10,342 bases of DNA from Clostridiaceae bacterium (GCA_016292455.1 JAEDIL010000063.1:1-10342); one strand, 5' to 3'. Shown: positions 1 to 7,144, counted from the first letter of the stretch. The notes: a model not told the origin generated them from the letters alone. Program-made: numbers and translations.

Positions 1-1
1 C

Positions 2-2554
2 TCCTGCGGCGACACAATCACGCTCGTTGTTCCGGCGTTCGGTCACAGCTTCAAGGCTACCGTAACAAAGGAACCGACCTGCACCGAAAAGGGTGTCAGA
101 ACCTATACCTGTACCGCCCACACGGATTGCGAAAGCAATTACACCGAAGATATTCCTGCACTCGGACACAAGACCGACGACGACGATGTTGAGCTTACTG
201 CGGCAACCTGTCTGAAAGTCGGCTATGTAACGGTCAGGTGCGGCAGATGCGGTGATGTTATCCACGAAAGAACAATCGCAAAGCTTGCTCATATCTTCAA
301 TGATGCCGACAAGACAGTTGTTGCTTCAACCTGTCAGACAAACGGCAGTGTAACCTATACCTGCACAACACCCGGCTGCACCGCAAAACTCGTTACAACG
401 CTTGACAAGGTTCCGCACAGCTACGCAATCAAAAAATCGGTAGCTCCGACCTGCCTTGACAGCGGCTACGATGTCTATGCCTGCACAACGCCCGGCTGTT
501 CTGCAAGCTACAACGTGGTTACCAACTCTGCAAACGGTCATAACTTCCTTGAAGACACGACACGTTATGTTGCACCCGGATGCGCAACTGTCGGTCATAA
601 GTACTTCAAGTGCGCTGCCTGCGGCACAGACGGCTATGACTATGAAGTGCCGGCAACCGGAAGCCATGTATATTCTGACTCTGTAAGAGTTGAGCCCACC
701 TGCGAAGCAGCCGGCTACACCTATAACAAGTGCACCTGCGGCGCAATTGACAATGCAAGCGTCAGAGCGATTGAACCGCTCGGTCACGATTACTCTGTCG
801 ATATGGGTAACGGTGTTCTCAAATGCTCACGCTGCGACAGCACCATCACCGCCGAAAAGACAGTTGTTATTGACGGCGTTGCCCATGCATTCGTCGGCAA
901 GATTACAAAGCTTTCCACTTGTGAAGAACAGGGAACAATTGAGTATATCTGCCACAACCACAAGAACTGCACAAAGAACCACACCGAAAAGCTCCCGCTT
1001 GCCGCTCACAGCGCGACGAAAGACAGCATCGTCAGAACCGAGCCTCAGTGCAAGGCTGACGGAACGCTTATCAACGGCTCAATCGTTGTCAAATGTTCAG
1101 TATGCGGCGAACAGATCGGCGAAACAGTCGTAATCCCCGCTTCCCATAAGTTTACGGTAGTAAAGGTTGAAAGAGCAACCTGCGGCTCAAAGGGTAAGGT
1201 AACCGAACGCTGCGATTGCGGCTTCGAGAGAATCACCGAACTCGAAATGAACACAAGTGCTCATGAGTTTGAGACCACACCGTCAATCAAGGTTGCAGCA
1301 ACCTGCACCACAGACGGCTATGAAGTCTATGAATGTAAGTATTGCGACGCTCAGAAGTTCGTCAAGACAGAGCCGATGCTCAGCCACAAGAGTCAGAAAA
1401 CCGAAAGAGTTGAGCCTACTTGCGAAGCTGACGGATATGTACGCACCACCTGCAACGACTGCGGCAAAATCATGAGCGAAACAGTTCTTGCCCGTACCGT
1501 ACACACAGAAGAAACAGTAAGAATTGAACCGACCTGCGCGAAAGCCGGAAGCGAAATCGTCAGATGTACAAAGTGCGGCGAAATCATTTCTGCCAAGGTT
1601 CTCGACAGAACCGAGCATGAGTGGGGCGAATGGGTTGTCATTTCCGAGGGAACCTGTGTTGTTGAAGGACAGAGAACAAGAGAATGTACCGTCTGCCACG
1701 AAAGCATGACGATTTCCAGCGGAGTCGGCGAACACGTCTATCCCGCAACCGGAATTGTAACCGAAGCAACCTGCGAAACCGACGGTTATACCACCTTTGT
1801 TTGCACAGTATGCGGACATTCAATCGTCAAGGATTACACTCCGAAGCTCGGTCACACCTATTCGGCTGACTACAAGATTTTTGTTGAGCCGACCTGCCAT
1901 TCAACCGGTGCAAAGGCACACTATTGCATCAACTGCGGAAGCCTTGAGCAGGACTATCAGGAAAAGTTTGTCGAATTACCGAAACTTGCTCACACCTATG
2001 GCGAATGGGTTGTAACGGTTGAACCGACCTGCGAAACGACCGGAATCAAGGTTCGCTCCTGCACAAATGCCGGCTGTCCCGACGGATTTGTCGGTCACAC
2101 CGAAACTGCTGTTCTCGGAAGACTTGGTCATAACTACGGCGAATGGACAGTTGTCAAGGAAGCCACCTGCGCAGAAGAAGGCTTGAAGCAGAGAGTCTGC
2201 GACCGCTGCAACGGCGTTGCAACAGAAGCAATTGCAAAGATCGGTCACAAGCGCGTTGCTGACGAAGCAGTTCCCGCAACCTGCATTAAAACCGGTCTCA
2301 CCGCCGGAAGCCATTGCTCCGTTTGCGGAAAGGTCTTTGTGGCTCAGGAAGAAACTCCGATTATCAGCCACATGGATCTCGGCGGCGACGGCAGATGCGA
2401 TACCTGCGGAATGACAATGACCGTTGAAGACGGAACTGACACCTGCCTCTGCCACGGCACCGGATTCAGAGCTTTCATTTACAAGATTGTCAGAATCATC
2501 TGGAAGCTCTTCAAGGTCAATCAGTACTGCGTATGCGGTGAAAAGCACTGGTAA
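2..2554 (+). CDS. Giant Cys/His-repeat surface protein, 3' part (5' end outside window)
   Basis: The frame is open from base 2 to TAA at 2552-2554, giving 850 residues with no start in the window; internal GTG and ATG codons such as GTG 515 are not needed. The protein is almost entirely diverged repeats of about 30-45 residues. Each has the pattern [PA]-T-C-x4-G, then C-x2-C-G, then a His usually written as GH or AH (examples: PTCEADGY, CNDCG, ATCETDGY). I count 18 PTC/ATC-type units plus one degenerate unit near 820-900. The CCCH spacing could give disulfides or metal sites; neither is shown. The end is distinctive: HMDLGGDGRCDTCGMTM (2369-2419), then a 36-residue tail with CLCHGTGF, a cationic amphipathic stretch, and final CVCGEKHW (2444-2551). 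There is no LPXTG and no clear membrane anchor. Similar repeats occur in large extracellular proteins of gut Clostridia (recalled, not searched). The role is unknown; surface adhesion or display is an inference. No signal peptide can be checked because the N-terminus is missing. Confidence 0.85.
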   Translation, partial: SCGDTITLVVPAFGHSFKATVTKEPTCTEKGVRTYTCTAHTDCESNYTEDIPALGHKTDDDDVELTAATCLKVGYVTVRCGRCGDVIHERTIAKLAHIFNDADKTVVASTCQTNGSVTYTCTTPGCTAKLVTTLDKVPHSYAIKKSVAPTCLDSGYDVYACTTPGCSASYNVVTNSANGHNFLEDTTRYVAPGCATVGHKYFKCAACGTDGYDYEVPATGSHVYSDSVRVEPTCEAAGYTYNKCTCGAIDNASVRAIEPLGHDYSVDMGNGVLKCSRCDSTITAEKTVVIDGVAHAFVGKITKLSTCEEQGTIEYICHNHKNCTKNHTEKLPLAAHSATKDSIVRTEPQCKADGTLINGSIVVKCSVCGEQIGETVVIPASHKFTVVKVERATCGSKGKVTERCDCGFERITELEMNTSAHEFETTPSIKVAATCTTDGYEVYECKYCDAQKFVKTEPMLSHKSQKTERVEPTCEADGYVRTTCNDCGKIMSETVLARTVHTEETVRIEPTCAKAGSEIVRCTKCGEIISAKVLDRTEHEWGEWVVISEGTCVVEGQRTRECTVCHESMTISSGVGEHVYPATGIVTEATCETDGYTTFVCTVCGHSIVKDYTPKLGHTYSADYKIFVEPTCHSTGAKAHYCINCGSLEQDYQEKFVELPKLAHTYGEWVVTVEPTCETTGIKVRSCTNAGCPDGFVGHTETAVLGRLGHNYGEWTVVKEATCAEEGLKQRVCDRCNGVATEAIAKIGHKRVADEAVPATCIKTGLTAGSHCSVCGKVFVAQEETPIISHMDLGGDGRCDTCGMTMTVEDGTDTCLCHGTGFRAFIYKIVRIIWKLFKVNQYCVCGEKHW
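2023..2371 (+). repeat. Representative block of coding Cys/His repeats
   Basis: This is the final, fairly regular part of the protein repeat array that fills 2-2371. Three consecutive units begin PTCETTGI, ATCAEEGL and ATCIKTGL, each followed by a C-x2-C or C-x3-C knuckle and a closing GH or SH. At DNA level the units share short pieces such as gttgaaccgacctgcgaa but are otherwise diverged. The array is therefore old or under diversifying drift rather than a recent tandem expansion. Confidence 0.7.
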
Positions 2555-2563
2555 AACAAAATA

Positions 2564-2593
2564 ACTGCCCCGCAGTCTAAATCTGGGGGCAGT
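2564..2593 (+). other. Stem-loop directly after the Cys-repeat gene
   Basis: ACTGCCCC (2564-2571) pairs with GGGGCAGT (2586-2593). The stem continues as CAG/CTG past one bulged G at 2572, and the loop is TCTAAAT. No T-tract follows, so this is not a complete intrinsic terminator by itself. It sits 10 bases after the stop codon and may protect the mRNA 3' end or assist the terminator just downstream. Confidence 0.6.
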
Positions 2594-2608
2594 CAATAAC
2601 TGAATCTG

Positions 2609-2641
2609 ATGCGGCACGGTCGTTTGACTGTGCCGCATTTT
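2609..2641 (+). terminator. Intrinsic terminator of the Cys-repeat gene
   Basis: ATGCGGCAC (2609-2617) pairs with GTGCCGCAT (2630-2638). The stem extends inward by G-T, G-C, T-A and C-G to a GTTT tetraloop, for 13 pairs in all, and TTTT follows at 2638-2641. It lies about 55 bases after the stop of the upstream gene. The T-tract is short but the stem is strong. Confidence 0.75.
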
Positions 2642-2802
2642 GACCAACAAAGACAAAATGCAAAAATACGGTCTGAACGCCCGAAAAGCCTTGATCATGA
2701 AATAACTTTAAAAACCGGAACAGTCAATTACCCTGCTTTTTCAGAGAATAAAAGCCATGAGCAAACAAATCGTCACAGATACAGAAAAATTCTCATCAAA
2801 TC
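2642..2802. other. Intergenic stretch with no recognised gene
   Basis: About 160 bases of AT-rich DNA lie between the terminator of the Cys-repeat gene and the tRNA promoter. Short open frames exist here but lack ribosome binding sites and recognisable protein features. No convincing structure or repeat was seen. Confidence 0.5.
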
Positions 2803-2831
2803 TTGAAAACGCTGAATGAAAGTGATATTAT
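2803..2831 (+). promoter_or_regulatory. Sigma-A type promoter of the tRNA-Val gene
   Basis: TTGAAA (2803-2808) and TATTAT (2826-2831) are separated by 17 bases. Transcription would start near 2838, only a few bases before the first tRNA base at 2841. The tRNA thus has its own promoter rather than relying on read-through from upstream. Confidence 0.7.
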
Positions 2832-2840
2832 GTTTCATAC

Positions 2841-2917
2841 GGGGACATAGCTCAGCCGGTCAGAGCGCACGTTTCACATGCGTGAGGTCGTGGGTTCGAT
2901 CCCCACTGTTCCCACCA
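2841..2917 (+). tRNA. tRNA-Val (anticodon CAC)
   Basis: A complete 77-base cloverleaf folds here. The acceptor GGGGACA pairs with TGTTCCC (one G-U). The D-arm is GCTC/GAGC. The anticodon stem CACGT/GCGTG encloses the loop TTCACAT, so the anticodon is CAC, which reads GUG valine codons. The variable loop is 5 bases. The T-arm is GTGGG/CCCAC with loop TTCGATC. The discriminator base is A and CCA is encoded at 2915-2917. The gene stands alone between its own promoter and terminator. Confidence 0.95.
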
Positions 2918-2918
2918 G

Positions 2919-2946
2919 AAAAAAGCACGCGAAAGCGTGCTTTTTT
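2919..2946 (+). terminator. tRNA terminator, symmetrical and probably bidirectional
   Basis: Six A residues and GCACGC (2919-2930) pair with GCGTGC and six T residues (2935-2946) around a GAAA loop. The GC core plus T6 is a textbook intrinsic terminator two bases after the tRNA CCA. Because A6 precedes the stem, the same hairpin works on the minus strand. There it could stop transcripts of the convergent operon that ends at 3219. Confidence 0.9.
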
Positions 2947-2953
2947 CAGTTAA

Positions 2954-3047
2954 ATCCACCCTTCGGGTGGGTGAAATACTGCTTCGCAGTGTGAAATACG
3001 CCTGCGGATACGAAAAGGCAGACGCTATGAAGTATTTGCTTTGCAAA
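2954..3047. repeat. Cluster of tiny hairpins with GTGAAATA linkers
   Basis: Three small perfect stem-loops lie in under 100 bases: CCACCC-TTC-GGGTGG (2956-2970), ACTGC-TTC-GCAGT (2978-2990) and TTTGC-TTT-GCAAA (3035-3047). The first two are joined by GTGAAATA (2971-2978), which recurs directly after the second (2991-2998), followed by the GC-rich palindrome-like CGCCTGCGG. Alternation of a constant linker with variable mini-hairpins resembles interspersed intergenic repeats that I recall from Ruminococcaceae-type genomes; I could not search for copies. On the minus strand it would lie in the 3' untranslated part of the operon transcript. Confidence 0.55.
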
Positions 3048-3218
3048 ATATACCATTTACGTTTCTCAGGTTTCAATTTCCTTAAATTAAACACAAAAAC
3101 CAAAAACGCATAGTAAACTAAATAATTTAAAAATACATAAAGAATACTGTCGCATGGAGGATAAAAAATGTTGTATCTCCTGAAAGGCAGAGGATTACCG
3201 GTGCTTTCCGCCTTTGGT
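3048..3218. other. AT-rich intergenic stretch before the operon end
   Basis: No supported gene lies in this stretch. It contains AT-rich sequence and one isolated Shine-Dalgarno-like GGAGG (about 3157-3161) in front of ATG 3168 on the plus strand. That frame runs straight into the antisense of the U32 gene and is not accepted as a gene. No strong minus-strand terminator was found immediately after the U32 stop. Confidence 0.5.
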
Positions 3219-4481
3219 TTACACAATCACTCTTGCCGCTTCATCGCGCTGCTTTCGCAGAATTGCGCCTTTTTCAAGCGGCGTAGGGCAGGAAAAGGAA
3301 AAGTGCATCATCGGGTGGTTTGTGGCTTCAATCGCCTCAGAATCGGCGTTTTTCAGCCCTCTTGCAACAACGGAGAAAGGCGGTCTGTCGCTTTGAAGAA
3401 CTTCAAGCTCATCTCCCTCAAAAAAGCGGTTGCGCTGTGTACAGAAGGCGATTCCGTCCTGCCATTCTTCAACAATTCCCATCACGTCCCACTCGCGGTT
3501 GTAGCCGCCGCGCAGACTGATGTTTGCGTCGTCCTTCGGATCACCGAAGAAAAATCCGGTGCAGTAATCGCGGTAGCTGATTTTTCTCATTTCGTCAAGC
3601 AGCCACTGCTCCGGTCGGTAATCATCGCTGAGAGTTTCAAAATAGCCGTCAATTGCTCTGCGGTAGGCGTTGGTCACAACCGAAACGTAGTATTCCGATT
3701 TTGCCCGTCCTTCAATTTTGAAGCTGGTTATTCCCGCCTTTACAAGCTCGGGAATGTGCTCAATCATGCACATATCCTTTGAGTTCAGAATATATGTTCC
3801 GCCATCCTCGCTGTCTTCAATGGGAAAATACATTCCCGGGCGCTTTTCCTCAACGAGTGCATATTTCCAACGGCAGGGCTGCGCACAGTCGCCCCGGTTG
3901 CAGTCTCTTGAAACAAGATAGTTTGAAAGCAGACAGCGGCCTGAAAAAGAAACACACATTGCCCCGTGAACAAAGCATTCAATATCCATATCGGCGGGAA
4001 TGTTTTTTCTGATTTCGATAATCTCTTTGAGCGAAAGCTCGCGCGCGGTAACAATCCGCTTTGCACCAAGCTCATAAAAGGCATTGGCAGCGGCGTAATT
4101 TACAATTCCGGCCTGAGTTGAAATGTGGATTTCTACCTGAGGGGCATACCTTTTTGCGTATTCCATTACACCGAGGTCGGAGATAATGAAAGCGTCAACG
4201 CCGCATTCTGCCGCATATTCAAGAAACTTCGGAAGCAGCCCCAGCTCGTCGTTGCGGGGAAGAGTGTTGACCGTCAGATATACCCTGACGCCTCTGCTGT
4301 GGCAATATTCGCAGGCTGTTTTCAGCTTTTCTCCGGCGAAATTTTCGGGTGCGGTGCGCATACCGAAAACAGAGCCGCCTAAATAGACGGCATCTGCTTT
4401 GTATTTTACTGCTGCTTTGAGCCTTTCCATGTCTCCGGCGGGAGCAAGCAGCTCAGGCTTTTTAATCGTTTCAATTGCCAT
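3219..4481 (-). CDS. trhP: U32 family protein, probable tRNA U34 hydroxylation factor (TrhP/YrrO type)
   Basis: This 420-residue protein starts PELLAPAGDMERLKAAV, the classic opening of peptidase family U32. It carries the family signature at residues 168-186 (ECFVHGAMC then SGRCLLS), with further Cys at 194, 199 and 203 in DCNRGDCAQPC. In this family such cysteines are thought to hold an iron-sulfur cluster. U32 members were long called collagenase-like proteases. E. coli TrhP (YegQ) and B. subtilis YrrN/YrrO are known to be needed for 5-hydroxyuridine at the tRNA wobble position. The B. subtilis genes lie next to yrrL (mltG) with trmR between, and here the gene directly follows mltG, with length close to YrrO as I recall it. 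The assignment to tRNA modification is therefore context-based inference. ATG (4479-4481) shares one base with the mltG stop (TAATG), implying translational coupling. No trmR-like methyltransferase is present in the window. Confidence 0.88.
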   Translation of the reverse strand: MAIETIKKPELLAPAGDMERLKAAVKYKADAVYLGGSVFGMRTAPENFAGEKLKTACEYCHSRGVRVYLTVNTLPRNDELGLLPKFLEYAAECGVDAFIISDLGVMEYAKRYAPQVEIHISTQAGIVNYAAANAFYELGAKRIVTARELSLKEIIEIRKNIPADMDIECFVHGAMCVSFSGRCLLSNYLVSRDCNRGDCAQPCRWKYALVEEKRPGMYFPIEDSEDGGTYILNSKDMCMIEHIPELVKAGITSFKIEGRAKSEYYVSVVTNAYRRAIDGYFETLSDDYRPEQWLLDEMRKISYRDYCTGFFFGDPKDDANISLRGGYNREWDVMGIVEEWQDGIAFCTQRNRFFEGDELEVLQSDRPPFSVVARGLKNADSEAIEATNHPMMHFSFSCPTPLEKGAILRKQRDEAARVIV

Positions 4482-6016
4482 TACTGTCCTCCGGCTTCGT
4501 TGAAGATTATTTCGCCGTTCCTGTCATGCTCTGCGCGAGTAACGGCAAGATAAATCTTTCCCTTTGAATCGTGGCGGAAGTAGTGGTAGTCGGTATCGCT
4601 CGGATTAAGCGCCGCTTCAATAGCGTCAATACCGGGATTGCAGATTGCTCCGGGAGGAAGTCCCTCCGCACTGTATGTGTTGTAGGAATCAAGATAGATT
4701 GAGTAATAGAATTCCGAGAAAACACCGTATTCATTGACCGAGGTGATATAGTCTTTTGTGGAGTTCATCTGAAGCAGGGGATAGGTTGCCGGGTCGGCAA
4801 GACGGTTGTGGAGAACCGAGGAAATGTCCGCCATCTGAGATTTATCCTTTGCCTCGCGCTCAATGATTGAAGCCATAATAATGACTTCATCTCTCGTCAT
4901 GCCGAGTTCCTTGGCTTTTTTGGTGTATTCCTTCTTCCACTTTGCCGTTGAGTTTGTGAACAGTTTTTTGAGAACGGAAGCGGAGTTCTCTCCGATATAG
5001 AAGTCATAAGTGTCGGGGAAGATATAGCCCTCGGCTTTGAGGTATCTTCCCGAATTTGAAGGAATATTTTTGTAAAAATCAAATTGATTGCCGACAATGT
5101 CAAGGTTTGCATAAAGCTTTTCAGCCGTGCAGACGTTGTACTTTTCAATTTTTGCAAAAACCTGAGCAATTGTCCAGCCCTCCGGGAAGGTGAGGCGAAT
5201 GGTGTCCTTGGAAACGCTGTTGGAAAGCTTGATGGTTTCAAGCATTGCTTCAATCCCGCTGTTCGGCTCAATGTAATATGCTCCGGGCTGATATTCAATC
5301 TTCACATCTTTCTGCTGGCTTACGGAATAAGCCTTGTCATAATGCCTGAATTTGCAGAAAAGCTTTGTAATGAACTTTTGCTTAACAAGGTCATTTTCGC
5401 AAAGGATGTCATAGACCGTGTCAAAATCCGCTCCCTCCGGAATTACAATGCTGACGGTCTGCGCGTTGTCATTGGCACCTTTGTTGAGTGCAAGAATGTC
5501 ATTGATTGTGGACATTGCGAGCGCAGAGGCGGTTGCGGTGAGCGCAGCAATAATTATCAGGCAGATAAGTGCAATCATAATGCTGCGTATGCGCATATAT
5601 TTTTTCTTTTCCCGAAGTTTTTTCTCCTGAGCCGGAGTGAGCTTGCGAACCGCAGTACCTTTTGAGGAAGAACTCTGCTTTGCGGAAGAAGACTTTCCTG
5701 CCGCAGAGGCCTGTGCAGGTCTGCTTTGTCCGGCAGGCTTTTTTTTGCTTTGCTGCGGATATTCCGGATATTTTTTCTTAGGAATGTTTACTTCAAAGCG
5801 CTCGGGTTTCTGCTGCGCATAGCCGCCCTGAGCTCTTTGCGGCTGTGTGGGTGGAATGACCGGCTTCTGCGGCGCGGCAGGCTTGAACTGTGAATCGCTG
5901 CCGAAGCCGTCAATTGAAATTTTGAATTCGCCGTCCTGATTTCTCCGTGACGGGCGGAAAGGTTCAAAACCGTTGTTGTTTCCGCCGGATGGCGGGAAAA
6001 TTCTTGAGTCGTCCAT
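4481..6016 (-). CDS. mltG: Endolytic murein transglycosylase MltG (YceG-like)
   Basis: This 511-residue protein cleaves nascent peptidoglycan strands within the glycan chain and sets their length. Residues 1-140 form a long cytoplasmic, low-complexity region rich in Q, P, K and S. One membrane helix follows at about 144-168, then a LysM-like domain (about 185-265; VIPEGADFDTVYDIL) and the catalytic domain. Family landmarks are EGYIFPDTYDF (329-339), ASIIEREA (382-389, likely catalytic Glu386 by alignment with E. coli MltG), YNTY (445-448) and GLPPGAICNPG (452-462). The start ATG is preceded by AGGAGG eight bases upstream. That site overlaps the TAG stop of the upstream folate gene, 11 bp away. 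The cytoplasmic tail is long for the family, as in other Firmicutes, and may link it to divisome or elongasome partners (inference). Confidence 0.95.
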   Translation of the reverse strand: MDDSRIFPPSGGNNNGFEPFRPSRRNQDGEFKISIDGFGSDSQFKPAAPQKPVIPPTQPQRAQGGYAQQKPERFEVNIPKKKYPEYPQQSKKKPAGQSRPAQASAAGKSSSAKQSSSSKGTAVRKLTPAQEKKLREKKKYMRIRSIMIALICLIIIAALTATASALAMSTINDILALNKGANDNAQTVSIVIPEGADFDTVYDILCENDLVKQKFITKLFCKFRHYDKAYSVSQQKDVKIEYQPGAYYIEPNSGIEAMLETIKLSNSVSKDTIRLTFPEGWTIAQVFAKIEKYNVCTAEKLYANLDIVGNQFDFYKNIPSNSGRYLKAEGYIFPDTYDFYIGENSASVLKKLFTNSTAKWKKEYTKKAKELGMTRDEVIIMASIIEREAKDKSQMADISSVLHNRLADPATYPLLQMNSTKDYITSVNEYGVFSEFYYSIYLDSYNTYSAEGLPPGAICNPGIDAIEAALNPSDTDYHYFRHDSKGKIYLAVTRAEHDRNGEIIFNEAGGQ

Positions 6017-6027
6017 GAAGGATCCTC

Positions 6028-6597
6028 CTATTTTATGAATAAAGTTTTGTTTTCCGTAATTATCAGCTGAACCCTCCGGTCAAGCTCTGTTTCGGGCAGT
6101 GAGACAGCAAGGCAGCTTTCAAAGCAAAGACCGGCTGTTTTTCCCTTAAAAGAGGAAAGAAAGCGGTCATAAAAGCCCATGCCTTTTCCGAGCCGCGAGC
6201 CGTTCTCTCCAAAAGCAAGCGCGGGAACAAGGCAAAGAGTGCTTTCGTCGGCCACTGCTTCTTCAAGCGTTTTTTTCGGTTCAAAAATGCCCTTGAACCG
6301 TCCGTTTTCAAGCTCGTCAAAACCGCTGAAATAATAAAAGCGCATTTCGTTGCCTTTTTCGTTGCAGCGGGGGAGGGCAACGCGCTTTCCGTCTTTAATC
6401 GCTCTCTCAATAATGGGTATTGTTGAAACCTCCCATGAGAGAGGGAAATATGCGAAAACACTGCTGCAATTGCGGTATTCGCAAAGCCCGGACAAACGAA
6501 GGGCAATTTTTTCGCTCAGCTCATTTTTGTTTTCAAGGAGAACTGCTTTCTCCTTGAAAAGCTTTCTGAGAGTGTTCTTTTCTTCGCTCATTCGCAC
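6028..6597 (-). CDS. 5-formyltetrahydrofolate cyclo-ligase (methenyl-THF synthetase)
   Basis: The enzyme converts 5-formyl-THF to 5,10-methenyl-THF using ATP and returns stored folate to the one-carbon pool. The 189 residues show the family pattern: an N-terminal LRK, YFPLSWEVST (50-59), and the nucleotide/folate motif LVPALAF then SRLGKGMGFYDRFL (123-147), ending near LPETELD and IITEN. Two starts are possible. GTG at 6597 has GAGGG six bases upstream. ATG at 6591 overlaps the upstream stop as ATGA but sits 12 bases from that GAGGG. GTG fits the ribosome binding site better. The gene overlaps the DJ-1 gene and ends 11 bp before mltG. With Tmk in the same operon and divergent ThyX it makes a folate/thymidylate grouping. 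Confidence 0.93.
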   Translation of the reverse strand: MRMSEEKNTLRKLFKEKAVLLENKNELSEKIALRLSGLCEYRNCSSVFAYFPLSWEVSTIPIIERAIKDGKRVALPRCNEKGNEMRFYYFSGFDELENGRFKGIFEPKKTLEEAVADESTLCLVPALAFGENGSRLGKGMGFYDRFLSSFKGKTAGLCFESCLAVSLPETELDRRVQLIITENKTLFIK

Positions 6598-7130
6598 TGA
6601 ATACCCTCGGAAATTTCGTCGCTCTTTTCCCGACTGACGAGGGCGGCAACAATTTCAAGTCCGAATTTAACGGCGACGCCTGCGCCCTTTGCGGTAATAA
6701 CGTTTCCGTCACGGACAACGTGCTTTTTGCTGATTACGGCGCCTTTGAGTTCCTTTTCAAAACCGGGGTAAGCAATAGCCTCTCTGCCGGAAAGCAGACC
6801 TTTTTTTCCGAGGACCGAAGGTGCGGCGCAGATTGCGCAAATAAACTTCCGGTGTTCCACAGCGTAATCAAGCGCGCCGTGAACAACCTGTGAGGCGTCG
6901 AGATTCAGTGTTCCGGGCATTCCGCCGGGAAGAATGACTGCTTCAAGGTTTTCGTCAGCAGAAAATTCGCTGTCCTCAATGTCCGCCGTTACGGGAATAT
7001 TATGCCTGCCCATAATTACACGCTTGCCGATGCCGACCGTTGTTACTTCAACGCCGGCCCGTCTGAGCATGTCAATGGGGGCAATTGCCTCAACTTCTTC
7101 AAAACCGTCCGCAAGAAAGCAGTATACCAT
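6588..7130 (-). CDS. DJ-1/PfpI family protein
   Basis: This 180-residue protein matches the DJ-1/ThiJ fold. FEEVEAIAPIDMLRRAG (10-26) carries the conserved Glu (Glu14, equivalent to human DJ-1 Glu18). ILPGGMPGTLNL (66-77) and the nucleophile elbow ICAICAAPSVLG (97-108) follow, with Cys101 equivalent to DJ-1 Cys106. Family activities include glyoxalase/deglycase-type and chaperone or redox-sensing roles; the exact reaction here cannot be read from the sequence. The start is ATG 7130 rather than an upstream in-frame TTG at 7151, because AGGAGG lies at 7139-7144, eight bases before the ATG and inside the longer frame. It follows tmk by 17 bp and its TGA overlaps the start region of the folate gene. 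A damage-control or housekeeping role is an inference. Confidence 0.92.
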   Translation of the reverse strand: MVYCFLADGFEEVEAIAPIDMLRRAGVEVTTVGIGKRVIMGRHNIPVTADIEDSEFSADENLEAVILPGGMPGTLNLDASQVVHGALDYAVEHRKFICAICAAPSVLGKKGLLSGREAIAYPGFEKELKGAVISKKHVVRDGNVITAKGAGVAVKFGLEIVAALVSREKSDEISEGIQCE

Positions 7131-7138
7131 AAAAATTT

Positions 7139-7144
7139 CCTCCT
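7139..7144 (-). promoter_or_regulatory. Ribosome binding site deciding the DJ-1 start
   Basis: On the minus strand this reads AGGAGG and is eight bases from ATG 7130. It overlaps the reading frame that would start at TTG 7151, so it excludes the longer version of the DJ-1 protein. Confidence 0.8.

Noticed and set aside
326..787. Minus-strand frame within the Cys-repeat gene
   Set aside because: It is the complement of the repeat-coding sequence and is Cys/Gly/Ala-rich only as a mirror of the repeats. The same applies to the minus frames at 1283-1819 and 1976-2698.
2..2368. CRISPR-like or recent tandem DNA repeats in the Cys-repeat gene
   Set aside because: The periodicity is at protein level only. 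The DNA units are diverged and of unequal length, with no constant repeat or spacer structure.
2841..2946. tRNA as an integration (att) site of a mobile element
   Set aside because: No integrase and no second copy of the tRNA 3' end were seen in the window, and the terminator directly follows the intact tRNA.
2852..3226. Minus-strand open frame of 124 codons ending in WWEQWGSNPRP
   Set aside because: Its C-terminal part is the antisense of the tRNA and its terminator. GSNPRP-type peptides are a familiar false protein arising from the T-arm of tRNA genes. There is no ribosome binding site or other protein character.
3168..3782. Plus-strand frame of 204 codons with a GGAGG before ATG 3168
   Set aside because: The ribosome binding site is good, but nearly all of the frame is antisense to the clear U32 gene and the product shows no recognisable domain. 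It could be a chance or relic start.
5084..5665. Plus-strand frame of 193 codons opposite mltG
   Set aside because: mltG on the minus strand has all family motifs, while this frame has none and lacks a ribosome binding site.
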